From positions 496,001 through 560,000 of the forward strand of contig CANNDF010000001.1 of NCBI GenBank assembly GCA_947503305.1: a DNA stretch of 64,000 nt, in the 5' to 3' direction. Below are positions 27,629 through 35,753 of the stretch, piece after piece. Origin of the DNA: an uncultured Dokdonia sp. (GTDB lineage Bacteria; Bacteroidota; Bacteroidia; Flavobacteriales; Flavobacteriaceae). The position numbers were made by a program, and so were the translations under genes. Below the pieces are notes generated by a model. That model did no database searches. It was given only the letters and a program-made list of their open reading frames with translations, and was not told where the DNA came from. The first letter of the stretch is position 1. The number at the start of each line of letters is the position of its first letter.

Positions 27629-28525
27629 ATGAGCAAACGTCACTTGGCTTTATTGGCAGCTTTTGGAGCTAGTTTTATATATGGAGTTAATCATACACTT
27701 GCCAAGGGATTAATGCCTACCTATATCAAGCCATTTGGGTTTATTATGTTGCGGGTCTTAGGAGCAGCATTACTTTTCTGGATCACGAGTTTTTTTTTCA
27801 AAAAAGAAAAGATAGATCGCAAAGATTGGAAACGAATTATTTTATGTGCTTTGTTTGGAATGACCATAAACATGTTAGCCTTTTTTAAAGGCTTAGCATT
27901 GTCGACACCCATAAATAGCAGTGTAGTAATTACTATCACTCCAGTTATTTTACTCCTCCTCTCAATTTTCTTTTTAAAAGAAAAAGTGGGATGGATGAAA
28001 AGCTTGGGAATAGGCATTGGATTAATAGGGGCATTAGTTTTGATATTATTTGGAGTAAAAACTCAAGAAAATGCGCCTAATATCCCTCTAGGAAATACAT
28101 TTTTTCTTGTAAATGCAACAGCCTATGCAGTGTATTTGATTTTAGTAAAACCTCTTACCTCAAAATATAGTTCCATTACTTTAATGAAATGGTTTTTTCT
28201 AATTGCTGTTTTTACAAACCTTCCTGTTGCTTTGCCTGAGTTTTTAGAAGTAGAATGGGCAGAACTACCCATGAGAGTAATTTGGATCATGATATTTGTA
28301 GTTGTAGGAACAACCTACCTTACTTATTTATTTAATGTTTTTGCATTACGAGAATTGCAACCTTCAACGATAGGGGCTTTTATCTATCTTCAACCTCTCT
28401 TAGCAGCTGGATTTGCTATGTTAGTAGGTGCAGATAAACTCACTACAATTCGTATTATTGCAGCGATACTTATATTTACAGGTGTATATTTAAGCACAAA
28501 AAAGAGAAAAGCAACGGTTGAATAA
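27629..28525 (+). CDS. EamA family (DMT) transporter
   Basis: A 298-residue inner-membrane transporter with ten predicted helices and two EamA repeats (about 6-140 and 155-290). The motif HTLAKGLMPTYIKPFGFIML after helix 1 and ELQPSTIGAFIYLQPLLAAG in the second repeat are typical of the RhaT/EamA group that exports amino acids or other metabolites. The substrate is unknown. It lies 7 bases after the ArsC-like gene and overlaps the next gene by 8 bases, indicating one operon of three genes ending at the hairpin at 29667. Confidence 0.9.
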   Translation: MSKRHLALLAAFGASFIYGVNHTLAKGLMPTYIKPFGFIMLRVLGAALLFWITSFFFKKEKIDRKDWKRIILCALFGMTINMLAFFKGLALSTPINSSVVITITPVILLLLSIFFLKEKVGWMKSLGIGIGLIGALVLILFGVKTQENAPNIPLGNTFFLVNATAYAVYLILVKPLTSKYSSITLMKWFFLIAVFTNLPVALPEFLEVEWAELPMRVIWIMIFVVVGTTYLTYLFNVFALRELQPSTIGAFIYLQPLLAAGFAMLVGADKLTTIRIIAAILIFTGVYLSTKKRKATVE

Positions 28526-29654
28526 TTTAAAAAATAGATATTATACCTCTGTAAACGATATCGATGATACCTTGTTTAAAAAGTTAGGTTGTTATGATAC
28601 TTTTTATTTTTCAAAAGACTTTCTAAACGCTTTTGAAAAGGCACATCCAGATATTATATGTCATTATGTACTCATAAAAAAGGGACAACAACCTTGTGCA
28701 CTAGCAATCATTCAAGAAATGGATGTACCTTTAGATACAGCTACAGAACAATTGACCTTACCCTCTAGAATTGCACGTTCTGCACAGTGTTATCTCAATA
28801 ATAGGAAAGCGCATATTTTAACTTGCGGGAATGTTTTTTTAAGTGGTAACTATGGGGTATACATTACTGTAGGCACTGATAAAAAAGAAATATATGAGGC
28901 GATTGCAAAAACCTTAAAACAACTTAAAACAGAACGCAAAGCATCTGTATTTTTCTTTAAAGACTTTTGTGGTGAAGAATCAGAGTATATTGAGAGTGTA
29001 ACAAAACATCAGTTTTCTTCTTTTTCTGTAGAGCCTAATATGCGTTTGCAATTATATTGGAATTCTTTTGATGACTATAAGAAAGATCTCAAGTCAAAGT
29101 ATCGAGTAAAAATCAATAAGGCTGATAAAAAAAGTAGTCCTATGACTGTCAGGTCTATGTCTGTTCAAGATATAAAGAATCACCTTCCTGAGATGCAACA
29201 ATTGTATCAGAATATTACGGATAGAGCAGGGTTTAATGCGGTAGATATTTCTGTAGAAATATATATGTTTTTAAAAGAACGCTTTCGCGAAAGCGTATAC
29301 ATCCATGGCTATTACACTCATGATGAACTAATAGGTTTTACTACCGCTTTTTTTTCTGGAAATACCTTAGATGCTCATTTTATAGGTCTTGATTATCATC
29401 AAAATAAATCCTTAGCCATTTATCCCAGAATGTTAAATGATTACGTGCGTTTGGGGATTGATTTAGGAGCAAACGAAATTAATTTTGGACGTACTGCTTC
29501 CGAAATAAAAAGCACTTTAGGTGCTGTACCAGAAAACCTTATCTGTTATGTAAGACATAGAAGAACTCTTGCGAGTATGATTTTTAAACCTTTGGTAAGA
29601 CAAATTAAAATGACAGCATATAAACAGCATCACCCTTTTAAGAGTAAAAGATAA
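28518..29654 (+). CDS. GNAT-fold acetyltransferase-like protein (FemAB-like)
   Basis: A 378-residue cytosolic protein. The second half (about 180-350) fits a GNAT/FemAB-type acyltransferase: KYRVKINKADKKSS, then DELIGFTTAFFSGNTLDAHFIGLDY, then NEINFGRTASEIKSTLGA. Its acceptor is unknown. The start is a TTG at 28518, overlapping the EamA gene by 8 bases; no better ATG exists before the conserved region. An exact dispersed palindrome sits at 29281-29294 in the alternative frame, read as RFRES at about residues 255-259. A strong hairpin terminator follows. Confidence 0.78.
   Translation: MNNLKNRYYTSVNDIDDTLFKKLGCYDTFYFSKDFLNAFEKAHPDIICHYVLIKKGQQPCALAIIQEMDVPLDTATEQLTLPSRIARSAQCYLNNRKAHILTCGNVFLSGNYGVYITVGTDKKEIYEAIAKTLKQLKTERKASVFFFKDFCGEESEYIESVTKHQFSSFSVEPNMRLQLYWNSFDDYKKDLKSKYRVKINKADKKSSPMTVRSMSVQDIKNHLPEMQQLYQNITDRAGFNAVDISVEIYMFLKERFRESVYIHGYYTHDELIGFTTAFFSGNTLDAHFIGLDYHQNKSLAIYPRMLNDYVRLGIDLGANEINFGRTASEIKSTLGAVPENLICYVRHRRTLASMIFKPLVRQIKMTAYKQHHPFKSKR
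29281..29294. repeat. Dispersed palindrome, exact copy (in GNAT gene)
   Basis: Perfect GCTTTCGCGAAAGC within an 18-base palindrome (29279-29296, ACGCTTTCGCGAAAGCGT). Here the reading frame gives Arg-Phe-Arg-Glu-Ser, not AFAKA. Confidence 0.95.
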
Positions 29655-29666
29655 TTACGACAATAA

Positions 29667-29703
29667 AAAACCCTTCTCATATCTGAAAAGGGTTTTATTT
29701 TTT
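29667..29703. terminator. Bidirectional terminator, GNAT gene / DUF1761 gene
   Basis: AAAACCCTT (29667-29675) pairs with AAGGGTTTT (29688-29696), followed by a T-rich tail. Confidence 0.85.
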
Positions 29704-29716
29704 ATAACTGATTGTA

Positions 29717-30154
29717 TTATACCCAAGCGTTTAATATACCGCCCATAATGGCTAAGGTTACTGTCCAGTACCCCACAGCAATCAATACATATTTTATAGA
29801 CTTATGCTCATAAAGAGCTATGGTGCCAAGAATAGGTAAAATGACAAAAAGGCCCATAAGAATACCGTGAAAAGCTCCATGTTTAAATGTAAGATAAGGT
29901 GCTTGCCCATGGATTTCTCCACCACCACCACCTACCAAGACTTGTGCCCACATAGAAAAGGCAAGAAATAGGCCAAATACAAAACTCAATCCAAAGATCA
30001 GAGCCATATTACCTCCTTTGATCTTTTCCTCGGTCATGCCAGACTCTTTCATCCAAGCTTTACCAAACAAAGGGCCATACCATATAAATCCTACAACCAA
30101 TGATGATGCGGCTGCCGCTATCAGAGCTAGCCAATTAATGTCAAAACCTTCCAT
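29717..30154 (-). CDS. DUF1761 family membrane protein
   Basis: A 145-residue inner-membrane protein with four predicted helices. The opening INWLALIAAAASSLVVGFIW followed by YGPLFGKAWMKESGMTEEKI is the typical DUF1761 start. The function of the family is not known. It is a single gene on the minus strand, sharing its downstream terminator with the GNAT gene. The 141-base upstream gap has no clear promoter motif. Confidence 0.85.
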   Translation of the reverse strand: MEGFDINWLALIAAAASSLVVGFIWYGPLFGKAWMKESGMTEEKIKGGNMALIFGLSFVFGLFLAFSMWAQVLVGGGGGEIHGQAPYLTFKHGAFHGILMGLFVILPILGTIALYEHKSIKYVLIAVGYWTVTLAIMGGILNAWV

Positions 30155-30295
30155 AATTCTCTTTATTTTTGATGATTAGTATTTATCAAAATAAACAAAA
30201 ATTAACAAATAGTGTTAAAAAGCTACAATTTTGTTTAATAAAATTACTTAAATGACAACTTTCTTAAACATTAACTTAAACATAATAATGTTTTT

Positions 30296-30781
30296 CTAAT
30301 TTGGAATATCTATAGGTATTCTTCCAGAGGCACGCATATCTTCTTTTGTGAGTATTTTAAAATTAGGAGTTTTTGGGGCATTTTGTAAGACATGCTGTAA
30401 GTCATCAGGGAAAGGCTGTAACTTGCGGGTTTTAAGATTCATCCAAGCACCCTGCATTTCACAGTGAGCAAGATTAGTCCCTTTATGGTCATAAAAATTG
30501 TGCTCAAAACGAAAAAACATCCCATCTTCACTTAATCCACCCAATTCAAAACTTACTCGAATAGGTTTACCCTGAAAGGCTTCTTTAAAATACCATATAT
30601 GTTCATGAAAAATAACAGGGCCAAAGTCATAAGTAGCCATAACTTTTTGAGTGAGACCATTTTCTATGAGAAAGGCCATACGTGTATGACTCATAAAATT
30701 AATATAAGCACTATTGGCAAGATGGCGATTTGCATCTAAGTCGCTCCATCTGATTTCGAATTCTTTAAAGTACATGGGCAT
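30296..30781 (-). CDS. Acyl-CoA thioesterase (4HBT hotdog)
   Basis: A 161-residue thioesterase-like protein of the 4-hydroxybenzoyl-CoA thioesterase group. The family opening FEIRWSDLDANRHLANSAYI contains the catalytic Asp, and FRFEHNFYDHKGTNLAHCEM is the second strand block. The substrate is probably an acyl-CoA. ATGs exist at 30781 and 30775; the first overlaps the upstream alpha/beta hydrolase by 17 bases. It is the last gene of the TetR-hydrolase-thioesterase unit and so is probably controlled by the GATACC operators at 31630 and 32262. Confidence 0.87.
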   Translation of the reverse strand: MPMYFKEFEIRWSDLDANRHLANSAYINFMSHTRMAFLIENGLTQKVMATYDFGPVIFHEHIWYFKEAFQGKPIRVSFELGGLSEDGMFFRFEHNFYDHKGTNLAHCEMQGAWMNLKTRKLQPFPDDLQHVLQNAPKTPNFKILTKEDMRASGRIPIDIPN

Positions 30782-31619
30782 GTTGATTTTGATATGATAA
30801 AAATTGAATTACGATGTCTATAGTTTCTTGCTCTTTAAGCATATGATCCTGACCTTCGGTAAAATAATGCTTTACTTCCGGATTAGCTCCTATAGCCTTT
30901 TTTATAGGCGCTATAGGTGTAATACTATCAGACTTTTCATGGATAACGAGCGTAGGTTTATTTATTTTTAAAAAGAAATGACTCATCGTTATTTCTTCAA
31001 GTGGAATTTTTGCAATGGTTCGGATCTTTGCATGTAGATTTTTGATTGCTTTTTCTGAAAGGGATAACATATTCTCAAAATAAGTAAAAATAGCATCCAT
31101 TCCTGATGGTGATCCCATAATAACATAGGAATTTATTTTTATTAAGTTATTGTGTAGGTACGCATAGCTTGTAGATAAACATCCTAAAGAATGACATATC
31201 GCACAATCTACTTCCCCGATATGTGAAACACTATTACTTATGGCTTCTCTATATAATTCTACATTGAGGTGTTTCCCTTTGGAAGCACCATGCCCTGGAG
31301 CATCCAGAGCATATAGAGTGTATTCCTCTAAGTTTAATTGTTCGACATAGGGTTGCCATTGTTTTGAATTACTTTGCCATCCATGCATAAAAAGAATTTT
31401 TTTAGGACCAGTTCCCCAAAAATGCAAAACAACATTGTGATGGGACGTAGGTATCAAAACCTGTTCTCCTGTATCAAAAAATGCACGTGTTGTTTCTTTG
31501 AGTGGAGGAGGTGACACACGACAAAGAAGCTTAAAAGAGTGTTCTCCATTTGTTTTTGGAAATAAATACGCAGTACTATTTAAAAAAAGACCTGTCAATT
31601 TGATAATTAATTTCTTCAT
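30765..31619 (-). CDS. Alpha/beta hydrolase
   Basis: A 284-residue alpha/beta hydrolase. The oxyanion region is LFMHGWQSNSKQW, the nucleophile elbow is CHSLGCLS, the acid is probably in KINKPTLVIHEKSDSITP and the His in FTEGQDHMLKE. I start it at the ATG at 31619: an upstream in-frame TTG at 31637 would place the start inside the operator palindrome at 31630-31645. Its product and substrate are unknown. A TetR gene lies 43 bases upstream on the same strand and the thioesterase follows with overlap. Confidence 0.87.
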   Translation of the reverse strand: MKKLIIKLTGLFLNSTAYLFPKTNGEHSFKLLCRVSPPPLKETTRAFFDTGEQVLIPTSHHNVVLHFWGTGPKKILFMHGWQSNSKQWQPYVEQLNLEEYTLYALDAPGHGASKGKHLNVELYREAISNSVSHIGEVDCAICHSLGCLSTSYAYLHNNLIKINSYVIMGSPSGMDAIFTYFENMLSLSEKAIKNLHAKIRTIAKIPLEEITMSHFFLKINKPTLVIHEKSDSITPIAPIKKAIGANPEVKHYFTEGQDHMLKEQETIDIVIQFLSYQNQHAHVL

Positions 31620-31629
31620 AACAATAGAA

Positions 31630-31645
31630 GATACCAATCGGTATC
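31630..31645. promoter_or_regulatory. TetR operator, copy upstream of hydrolase
   Basis: GATACCAATCGGTATC is a near-perfect palindrome 11 bases upstream of the hydrolase ATG. It matches the copy before the TetR gene in 15 of 16 bases. Confidence 0.8.
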
Positions 31646-31662
31646 ATTTAAATTAAATTTTT

Positions 31663-32253
31663 TTATATTGAAACCTCTTTTACGAGTTTTCTTAAATGTG
31701 ATATCGAATGTGATATAGCGTTTTTTGACCTTTCTAATTTACTCATCATAATACCTCCTTCTAAAATAGCAATGAAAACAGTACAATAATATTCTATATC
31801 AATAGCAGCATCAATTTGATGATTCTTAATGCCATTTCTAAATAAAGTATACATGGAAACTCGCAACCTAGACAACATATTATAAGTTTGTTCTCTAAGC
31901 ACTGGATTTGCATCATCAGATTCAATAGCGGCATTGAGCAGCGGACACCCACCCTGATATAAAGGAGTGTTCATATAATTTTCAAAGAATTGGAAGATAG
32001 CTTCCATTTTAGTCTGAAATGTCTTTGCTTCACGTATAGATGTGCTTATTTCTGTAAACATCAATTTAGAAAGACTCCTTAATGCCTGACGTTCTAGATC
32101 CTCTTTATTATCAAAATGGCGATAGATGGCACCTTTTGTAAGCCCAGTAGCTTTGGTAATATCACTTAGTGAAGTTGCTTTATACCCTTGTGTATTAAAA
32201 AGGTTAGCACTCTTCTTAAGGATTAGTTTTTTAGTTGCTTCTGAGTCTCGCAT
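31663..32253 (-). CDS. TetR/AcrR family transcriptional regulator
   Basis: A 196-residue repressor. The N-terminal helix-turn-helix is clear (NTQGYKATSLSDITKATGLT then KGAIYRHFDNKEDL). The C-terminal ligand domain, about 75-190, resembles the TetR_C group with PLYQGGCPLLNAAIESDD, common in regulators of thioesterase or reductase genes. Its own start codon lies 9 bases from the palindrome GATACCAATTGGTATC (32262-32277), and the same palindrome precedes the hydrolase gene. It probably represses itself and the hydrolase-thioesterase pair. Confidence 0.93.
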   Translation of the reverse strand: MRDSEATKKLILKKSANLFNTQGYKATSLSDITKATGLTKGAIYRHFDNKEDLERQALRSLSKLMFTEISTSIREAKTFQTKMEAIFQFFENYMNTPLYQGGCPLLNAAIESDDANPVLREQTYNMLSRLRVSMYTLFRNGIKNHQIDAAIDIEYYCTVFIAILEGGIMMSKLERSKNAISHSISHLRKLVKEVSI

Positions 32254-32261
32254 TTGATAAA

Positions 32262-32277
32262 GATACCAATTGGTATC
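32262..32277. promoter_or_regulatory. TetR operator, autoregulatory copy
   Basis: Perfect palindrome GATACCAATTGGTATC, 8 bases upstream of the TetR start codon. It pairs with the copy at 31630-31645. Confidence 0.82.
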
Positions 32278-32283
32278 ATAAAA

Positions 32284-32316
32284 ACAAAATGCAGATCATA
32301 TTAATCTGCATTTTGT
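32284..32316 (-). terminator. Terminator of the SDR gene
   Basis: A 13-base stem, ACAAAATGCAGAT (32284-32296) with ATCTGCATTTTGT (32304-32316), around a 7-base loop. It separates the SDR gene from the first TetR module. Confidence 0.75.
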
Positions 32317-32341
32317 GTATTAATTACTATGGAGAAAGTTA

Positions 32342-33094
32342 TTAGATTTGACTCATACCCCCATCTATTTCTAGTTCAATCCCGTTTACATAACTTGCAT
32401 CATCGCTAGCTAAGAAAGTTGCGGCTCCTGCAATTTCTTTTGGTTCTCCAAAACGTTGTAAAGGGACATTTTGAGCAAAACCAGCTCCCATTTCTTGTAC
32501 TTGTTCTTCGGTCATTCCATCTAATTTTCCATATAATGGAGTTCCAATAGGACCTGGAGCAATACTGTTTACTCGAATACCTCTTGAAGAAAGCTCAGTA
32601 GTTAGTACTCTAGCATATGCTCGTAATGCTCCTTTAGTAGCACTATAAACACCAGCACCTTCAAAACCTTTTTGATGTACAATAGAGGTATTGAAAATAA
32701 TACTAGCTCCATCATTTAAGTTTGGAATAGCTTCTTTAATTAAAAATGCAGGGCCTTTGATATTTGTATTGAATTGACTGTCGAAGAAATCTTCTGTAAT
32801 CTGATCCGAAGGAGAAAATTGTGCTACTCCTGCATTTGCAAATACAATATCAATTTTTCCATAGGTATCTACTGCTTCTTTAATAAGACGTTTATTATCT
32901 TCTAGTTTTGATTGATCTGCAAGTACAGCTTTAAAATCTCCTTCGAGTTGTGCAGAGACTTGATCAAGAGCTTCTTGACGTCTTCCTGAGAAAATAACTT
33001 TTGCGCCTTCGTTTAAAAAGCGTTCTACAGTAGCAAGTCCAATTCCTGAATTACCTCCCGTAATAACGGCAACTTTGTTTTCTAATTTTTTCAT
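32342..33094 (-). CDS. Short-chain dehydrogenase/reductase (classical SDR)
   Basis: A 250-residue Rossmann oxidoreductase. It has the cofactor loop TGGNSGIG (about 13-20), the NAG motif (FANAGVAQF), active-site Ser in NTSIVHQKG, and the YSATK tetrad Tyr-Lys. Its C-terminus is the usual YVNGIELEIDGGMSQI. NAD(P) preference is likely NADPH from SGRR after the second strand. The substrate is unknown. It lies downstream of a TetR gene and of its own operator (33125-33142). Confidence 0.93.
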   Translation of the reverse strand: MKKLENKVAVITGGNSGIGLATVERFLNEGAKVIFSGRRQEALDQVSAQLEGDFKAVLADQSKLEDNKRLIKEAVDTYGKIDIVFANAGVAQFSPSDQITEDFFDSQFNTNIKGPAFLIKEAIPNLNDGASIIFNTSIVHQKGFEGAGVYSATKGALRAYARVLTTELSSRGIRVNSIAPGPIGTPLYGKLDGMTEEQVQEMGAGFAQNVPLQRFGEPKEIAGAATFLASDDASYVNGIELEIDGGMSQI

Positions 33095-33124
33095 GATTTT
33101 TGTTTTATTGAGTTTGAATTAATA

Positions 33125-33142
33125 TTGAAACAATCGTTTCAA
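33125..33142. promoter_or_regulatory. Second TetR operator, copy upstream of SDR
   Basis: TTGAAACAATCGTTTCAA is a near-palindrome 31 bases upstream of the SDR ATG. It shares AAACnATCGTTTCAA with the copy before the TetR gene. Confidence 0.8.
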
Positions 33143-33158
33143 ATAAGATTAAAAAAAA

Positions 33159-33740
33159 TTAAGTTAATGTGATTAAAATATTGTCTACTATACTTTGAAG
33201 TTTATGTGTGTCTTTAGAGAGCATTCCTGTCATTCGTAACCCTTGAAAAGCACTATACAGATAATGCGCATAATTATCTGGAGTATCTTTTTCATTAATC
33301 ACTCCATGTTGTTGCCCTTCTTCTACAAGATCTCTATAAAAGGCTATAGAGGCTTCTTGTCTGTGTGTTAAAAAATGTTTTAGTTCTTTATCTGATCTCG
33401 ACATTTCGGTAGTACAGTTCATATTAAAACATCCTTTTCCTTGATCATCGTTAATGATTTGATCAATACAATTTTCAAAAATATACCGAATGACTTCAAA
33501 TGGATTTTTTGCTTGTATCAATGCTTCTTTAAAAAAACCTTTATTCTCTTCTTGGTATTGATTTAAAACCAATTCATATAGAGCTTTCTTATTTCCAAAT
33601 GAATTATAAATACTACTTCTATTGAGCCCTGTAGTATCAACAAGATCTTGCATAGACGTCCCATTGAAACCTTTGTTCCAAAATAAATCCTTTACTTTTT
33701 CAAGGACATGTACTCTATCAAAAACTTCAACTCTTGGCAT
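33159..33740 (-). CDS. TetR/AcrR family transcriptional regulator
   Basis: A 193-residue regulator with the helix-turn-helix FNGTSMQDLVDTTGLNRSSI then YNSFGNKKALYELV near 24-58, and a TetR_C-type domain that includes the Cys-rich KGCFNMNCTTEM. Such Cys-containing versions respond to reactive electrophiles in some families (NemR/DhaR-like); that is inference. Its operator (33770-33787) lies directly upstream of a TATATTTG -7 box, and a similar element precedes the SDR gene, so it likely represses itself and the SDR gene. Confidence 0.93.
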   Translation of the reverse strand: MPRVEVFDRVHVLEKVKDLFWNKGFNGTSMQDLVDTTGLNRSSIYNSFGNKKALYELVLNQYQEENKGFFKEALIQAKNPFEVIRYIFENCIDQIINDDQGKGCFNMNCTTEMSRSDKELKHFLTHRQEASIAFYRDLVEEGQQHGVINEKDTPDNYAHYLYSAFQGLRMTGMLSKDTHKLQSIVDNILITLT

Positions 33741-33760
33741 ACATTTTGAAATGATTGGTA

Positions 33761-33768
33761 CAAATATA
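33761..33768 (-). promoter_or_regulatory. Candidate -7 box of second TetR gene
   Basis: TATATTTG on the minus strand, 20 bases upstream of the ATG. The operator starts one base further upstream, in the spacer between -7 and -33, where repressor binding would block polymerase. Confidence 0.5.
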
Positions 33769-33769
33769 A

Positions 33770-33787
33770 ATAAAACGATCGTTTCAA
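33770..33787. promoter_or_regulatory. Second TetR operator, autoregulatory copy
   Basis: It holds the perfect 12-base palindrome AAACGATCGTTT (33773-33784) followed by CAA. It aligns with the SDR-side copy in 14 of 18 positions. Confidence 0.8.
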
Positions 33788-33815
33788 AACAAATGTATTA
33801 AGAAAAATTTAGTAA

Positions 33816-35468
33816 TTATGCTTTCGCGAAAGCAATCTTGTCCAGATCTCCTAGATATTGATGGACTTGACTTATAACAACACTACCTTCCCCAACAGCC
33901 CCTGCTACTCGCTTTACAGAACCTTTACGTACATCGCCTACAGCAAAGAATCCTGGAACATTGGTTTCCAAAGGTTGTGGATCGCGCATTTCAAATATGC
34001 TACATCTATTTAAATCCATTTTAGAAATTCCATCTCCTGTACATATAAATCCACGGGCATCCATAGCGACAAGATCACCTAACCATTCTGTACATGGTTT
34101 TGCTCCTATGAATGTAAATAGATTTGTAATATTTATTTCTTGAGAAGATCCATTATTAGTGCTTAATGTGATATGTTCTAAATAAGTATTGCCAGATAAG
34201 GCAGATACTTGTGTATTTAAATGGACTTGAATGTTTTCGGCAGCAATAATACGTTGTACTAAATAATCACTCATTTTTGCTCCTAGATCATTTCCACGTA
34301 AAATAACATGTACTCTTTTTGCATGACTAGCAAGAAATAATGCAGCTTGCCCAGCAGAATTACCACCCCCAACTACACCTACTTCTTCTCCTGTACAACC
34401 AGATACATTCATTCCAGTTGCCGAGTAAAACACACCACTACCTTCAAAATCTTTGATATTGTCTAAAGGTAAATGACGGTAATTTGCACCTGTAGCTACT
34501 ACGATTGCTTTTGCCTCTATTGTTTTTCCATGAGTGACATCTATTCTAAAATGATTTCCTTTTCTTGTAATTCTCTTTGCTTCTTGAGGAATAGATATAG
34601 TACATCCAAATTTTTGAGCTTGTACATAGGCTCTATTTGCTAGATCATTTCCAGAAATTCCTGTAGGGAACCCCAAATAATTTTCAATTTTAGAACTTTT
34701 TCCTGCCTGCCCTCCAGGAGCGCTTCCATCTATTGTGACAACACTTAATCCCTCTGATGCTGCATATACACTTGCCGCTAGTCCTGCAGGACCAGCACCT
34801 ACAACCAGTACATCAAATACCTTATCTTCAAAATCTGTTAGCACACCCGTATTCCGAGCAACTTCTTCTATGGATGGATTTTTACATACTTTTTCTCCAA
34901 TGATAAGAATGGGAAGGTCTACTTTACATACATCAAAATGCTCTAATAGCTCAATAGCATCTTGATTTTGATTTACATCAATAAAGTGATACCAAATATG
35001 ATTCTTCTCCATAAAATCTCGAATTCCATAAGCTTTTTTAGAATTTTCTGTACCTACAAGTTTAATTCCTCCTATGATTTCTCCTAGTACGGTCTCTTGT
35101 CTTAATAGAAAAGCATTGAGTAATACATCATTTATATCACTGTGTTTTGAAATAGCTTCTTTTAGACGATCCGGTTTTATACATAATACTTTTGAATTTG
35201 CTTCTGCAAACCCATTAAGAATAGCAGCTCTGGAAGATAGCATACTATTATCACCCGAAAATTCATTTTTTTGATGACGTACAATTACAGCATCATTATT
35301 TGAAGGATCTTCTACAGATATTTCTCCTTGAAGTACGACATAGAAGTCATAGTCAGTTTGACCAGGCTCAAAGATTAATGTTCGTGTTACGATGGTCTGT
35401 ATAACTCCGTATGGGGTTAAAATTTTTATCTGTTTTTGAGTGAGTTCTGGAAACCTTGGATCAATCAT
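33816..35468 (-). CDS. Cyclic-nucleotide-domain thioredoxin-reductase-like flavoprotein
   Basis: A 550-residue fusion: an N-terminal cyclic-nucleotide-binding-type domain (about 15-135), a short thioredoxin-like segment (about 140-210, HIWYHFIDVNQNQDAIELL), then a thioredoxin-reductase-like FAD/NAD module (about 218-540, with VVGAGPAGLAASVYAASEG and VGVVGGGNSAGQAAL). The usual redox CxxC is not seen; only NVSGCTGEE has a Cys there. It may signal or transfer electrons to its neighbour, a ZnF-UBP protein 9 bases upstream. Its last residues IAFAKA come from an exact palindrome copy. Confidence 0.9.
   Translation of the reverse strand: MIDPRFPELTQKQIKILTPYGVIQTIVTRTLIFEPGQTDYDFYVVLQGEISVEDPSNNDAVIVRHQKNEFSGDNSMLSSRAAILNGFAEANSKVLCIKPDRLKEAISKHSDINDVLLNAFLLRQETVLGEIIGGIKLVGTENSKKAYGIRDFMEKNHIWYHFIDVNQNQDAIELLEHFDVCKVDLPILIIGEKVCKNPSIEEVARNTGVLTDFEDKVFDVLVVGAGPAGLAASVYAASEGLSVVTIDGSAPGGQAGKSSKIENYLGFPTGISGNDLANRAYVQAQKFGCTISIPQEAKRITRKGNHFRIDVTHGKTIEAKAIVVATGANYRHLPLDNIKDFEGSGVFYSATGMNVSGCTGEEVGVVGGGNSAGQAALFLASHAKRVHVILRGNDLGAKMSDYLVQRIIAAENIQVHLNTQVSALSGNTYLEHITLSTNNGSSQEINITNLFTFIGAKPCTEWLGDLVAMDARGFICTGDGISKMDLNRCSIFEMRDPQPLETNVPGFFAVGDVRKGSVKRVAGAVGEGSVVISQVHQYLGDLDKIAFAKA
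33820..33833. repeat. Dispersed palindrome, exact copy (C-terminus of flavoprotein gene)
   Basis: Perfect GCTTTCGCGAAAGC read as AFAKA just before the stop codon, forming the C-terminal tail. Confidence 0.95.
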
Positions 35469-35477
35469 ATTAATGTA

Positions 35478-35753
35478 TTAAAATTCCTTTATTGTTTTAT
35501 GTTCATAACACCATAACCATTTCTCGCCGGGTTCAGCAGAGCTTATAACCATGTGTTTATGAGACCTTGCATGTTTACTAGCGTGTTGATTAGGGGAACT
35601 ATCACAGCATAAAGTAATACCACAATCTTGACATGTACGTAAGTGCACCCATTTATCTCCAGTTTCTTTACACAGTTTACACTCATAGGATTGAGGGTGT
35701 TTTATGGTATCAATAGTATTTAAATGGGAACAGCTTTTTTTTCTAAAGGGCAT
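35478..35753 (-). CDS. UBP-type zinc finger protein
   Basis: A 91-residue protein made of almost one domain: a ZnF-UBP finger with the full Cys/His set (SCSHLN, CKLCKETG, LRTCQDCGITLCCDSS, HASKHARSHKH, WCYEHK). In eukaryotes the domain binds the ubiquitin C-terminus; the bacterial role is unknown. It lies 9 bases upstream of the cyclic-nucleotide-domain flavoprotein on the same strand, so the two are co-transcribed. From memory this pair recurs in other bacteria, which suggests a shared redox or stress function. Confidence 0.9.
   Translation of the reverse strand: MPFRKKSCSHLNTIDTIKHPQSYECKLCKETGDKWVHLRTCQDCGITLCCDSSPNQHASKHARSHKHMVISSAEPGEKWLWCYEHKTIKEF

Noticed and set aside
31620-31637. 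TTG start at 31637 for the alpha/beta hydrolase
   Set aside because: It would put the operator palindrome inside the coding region and adds residues not seen in the family; the ATG at 31619 is better.
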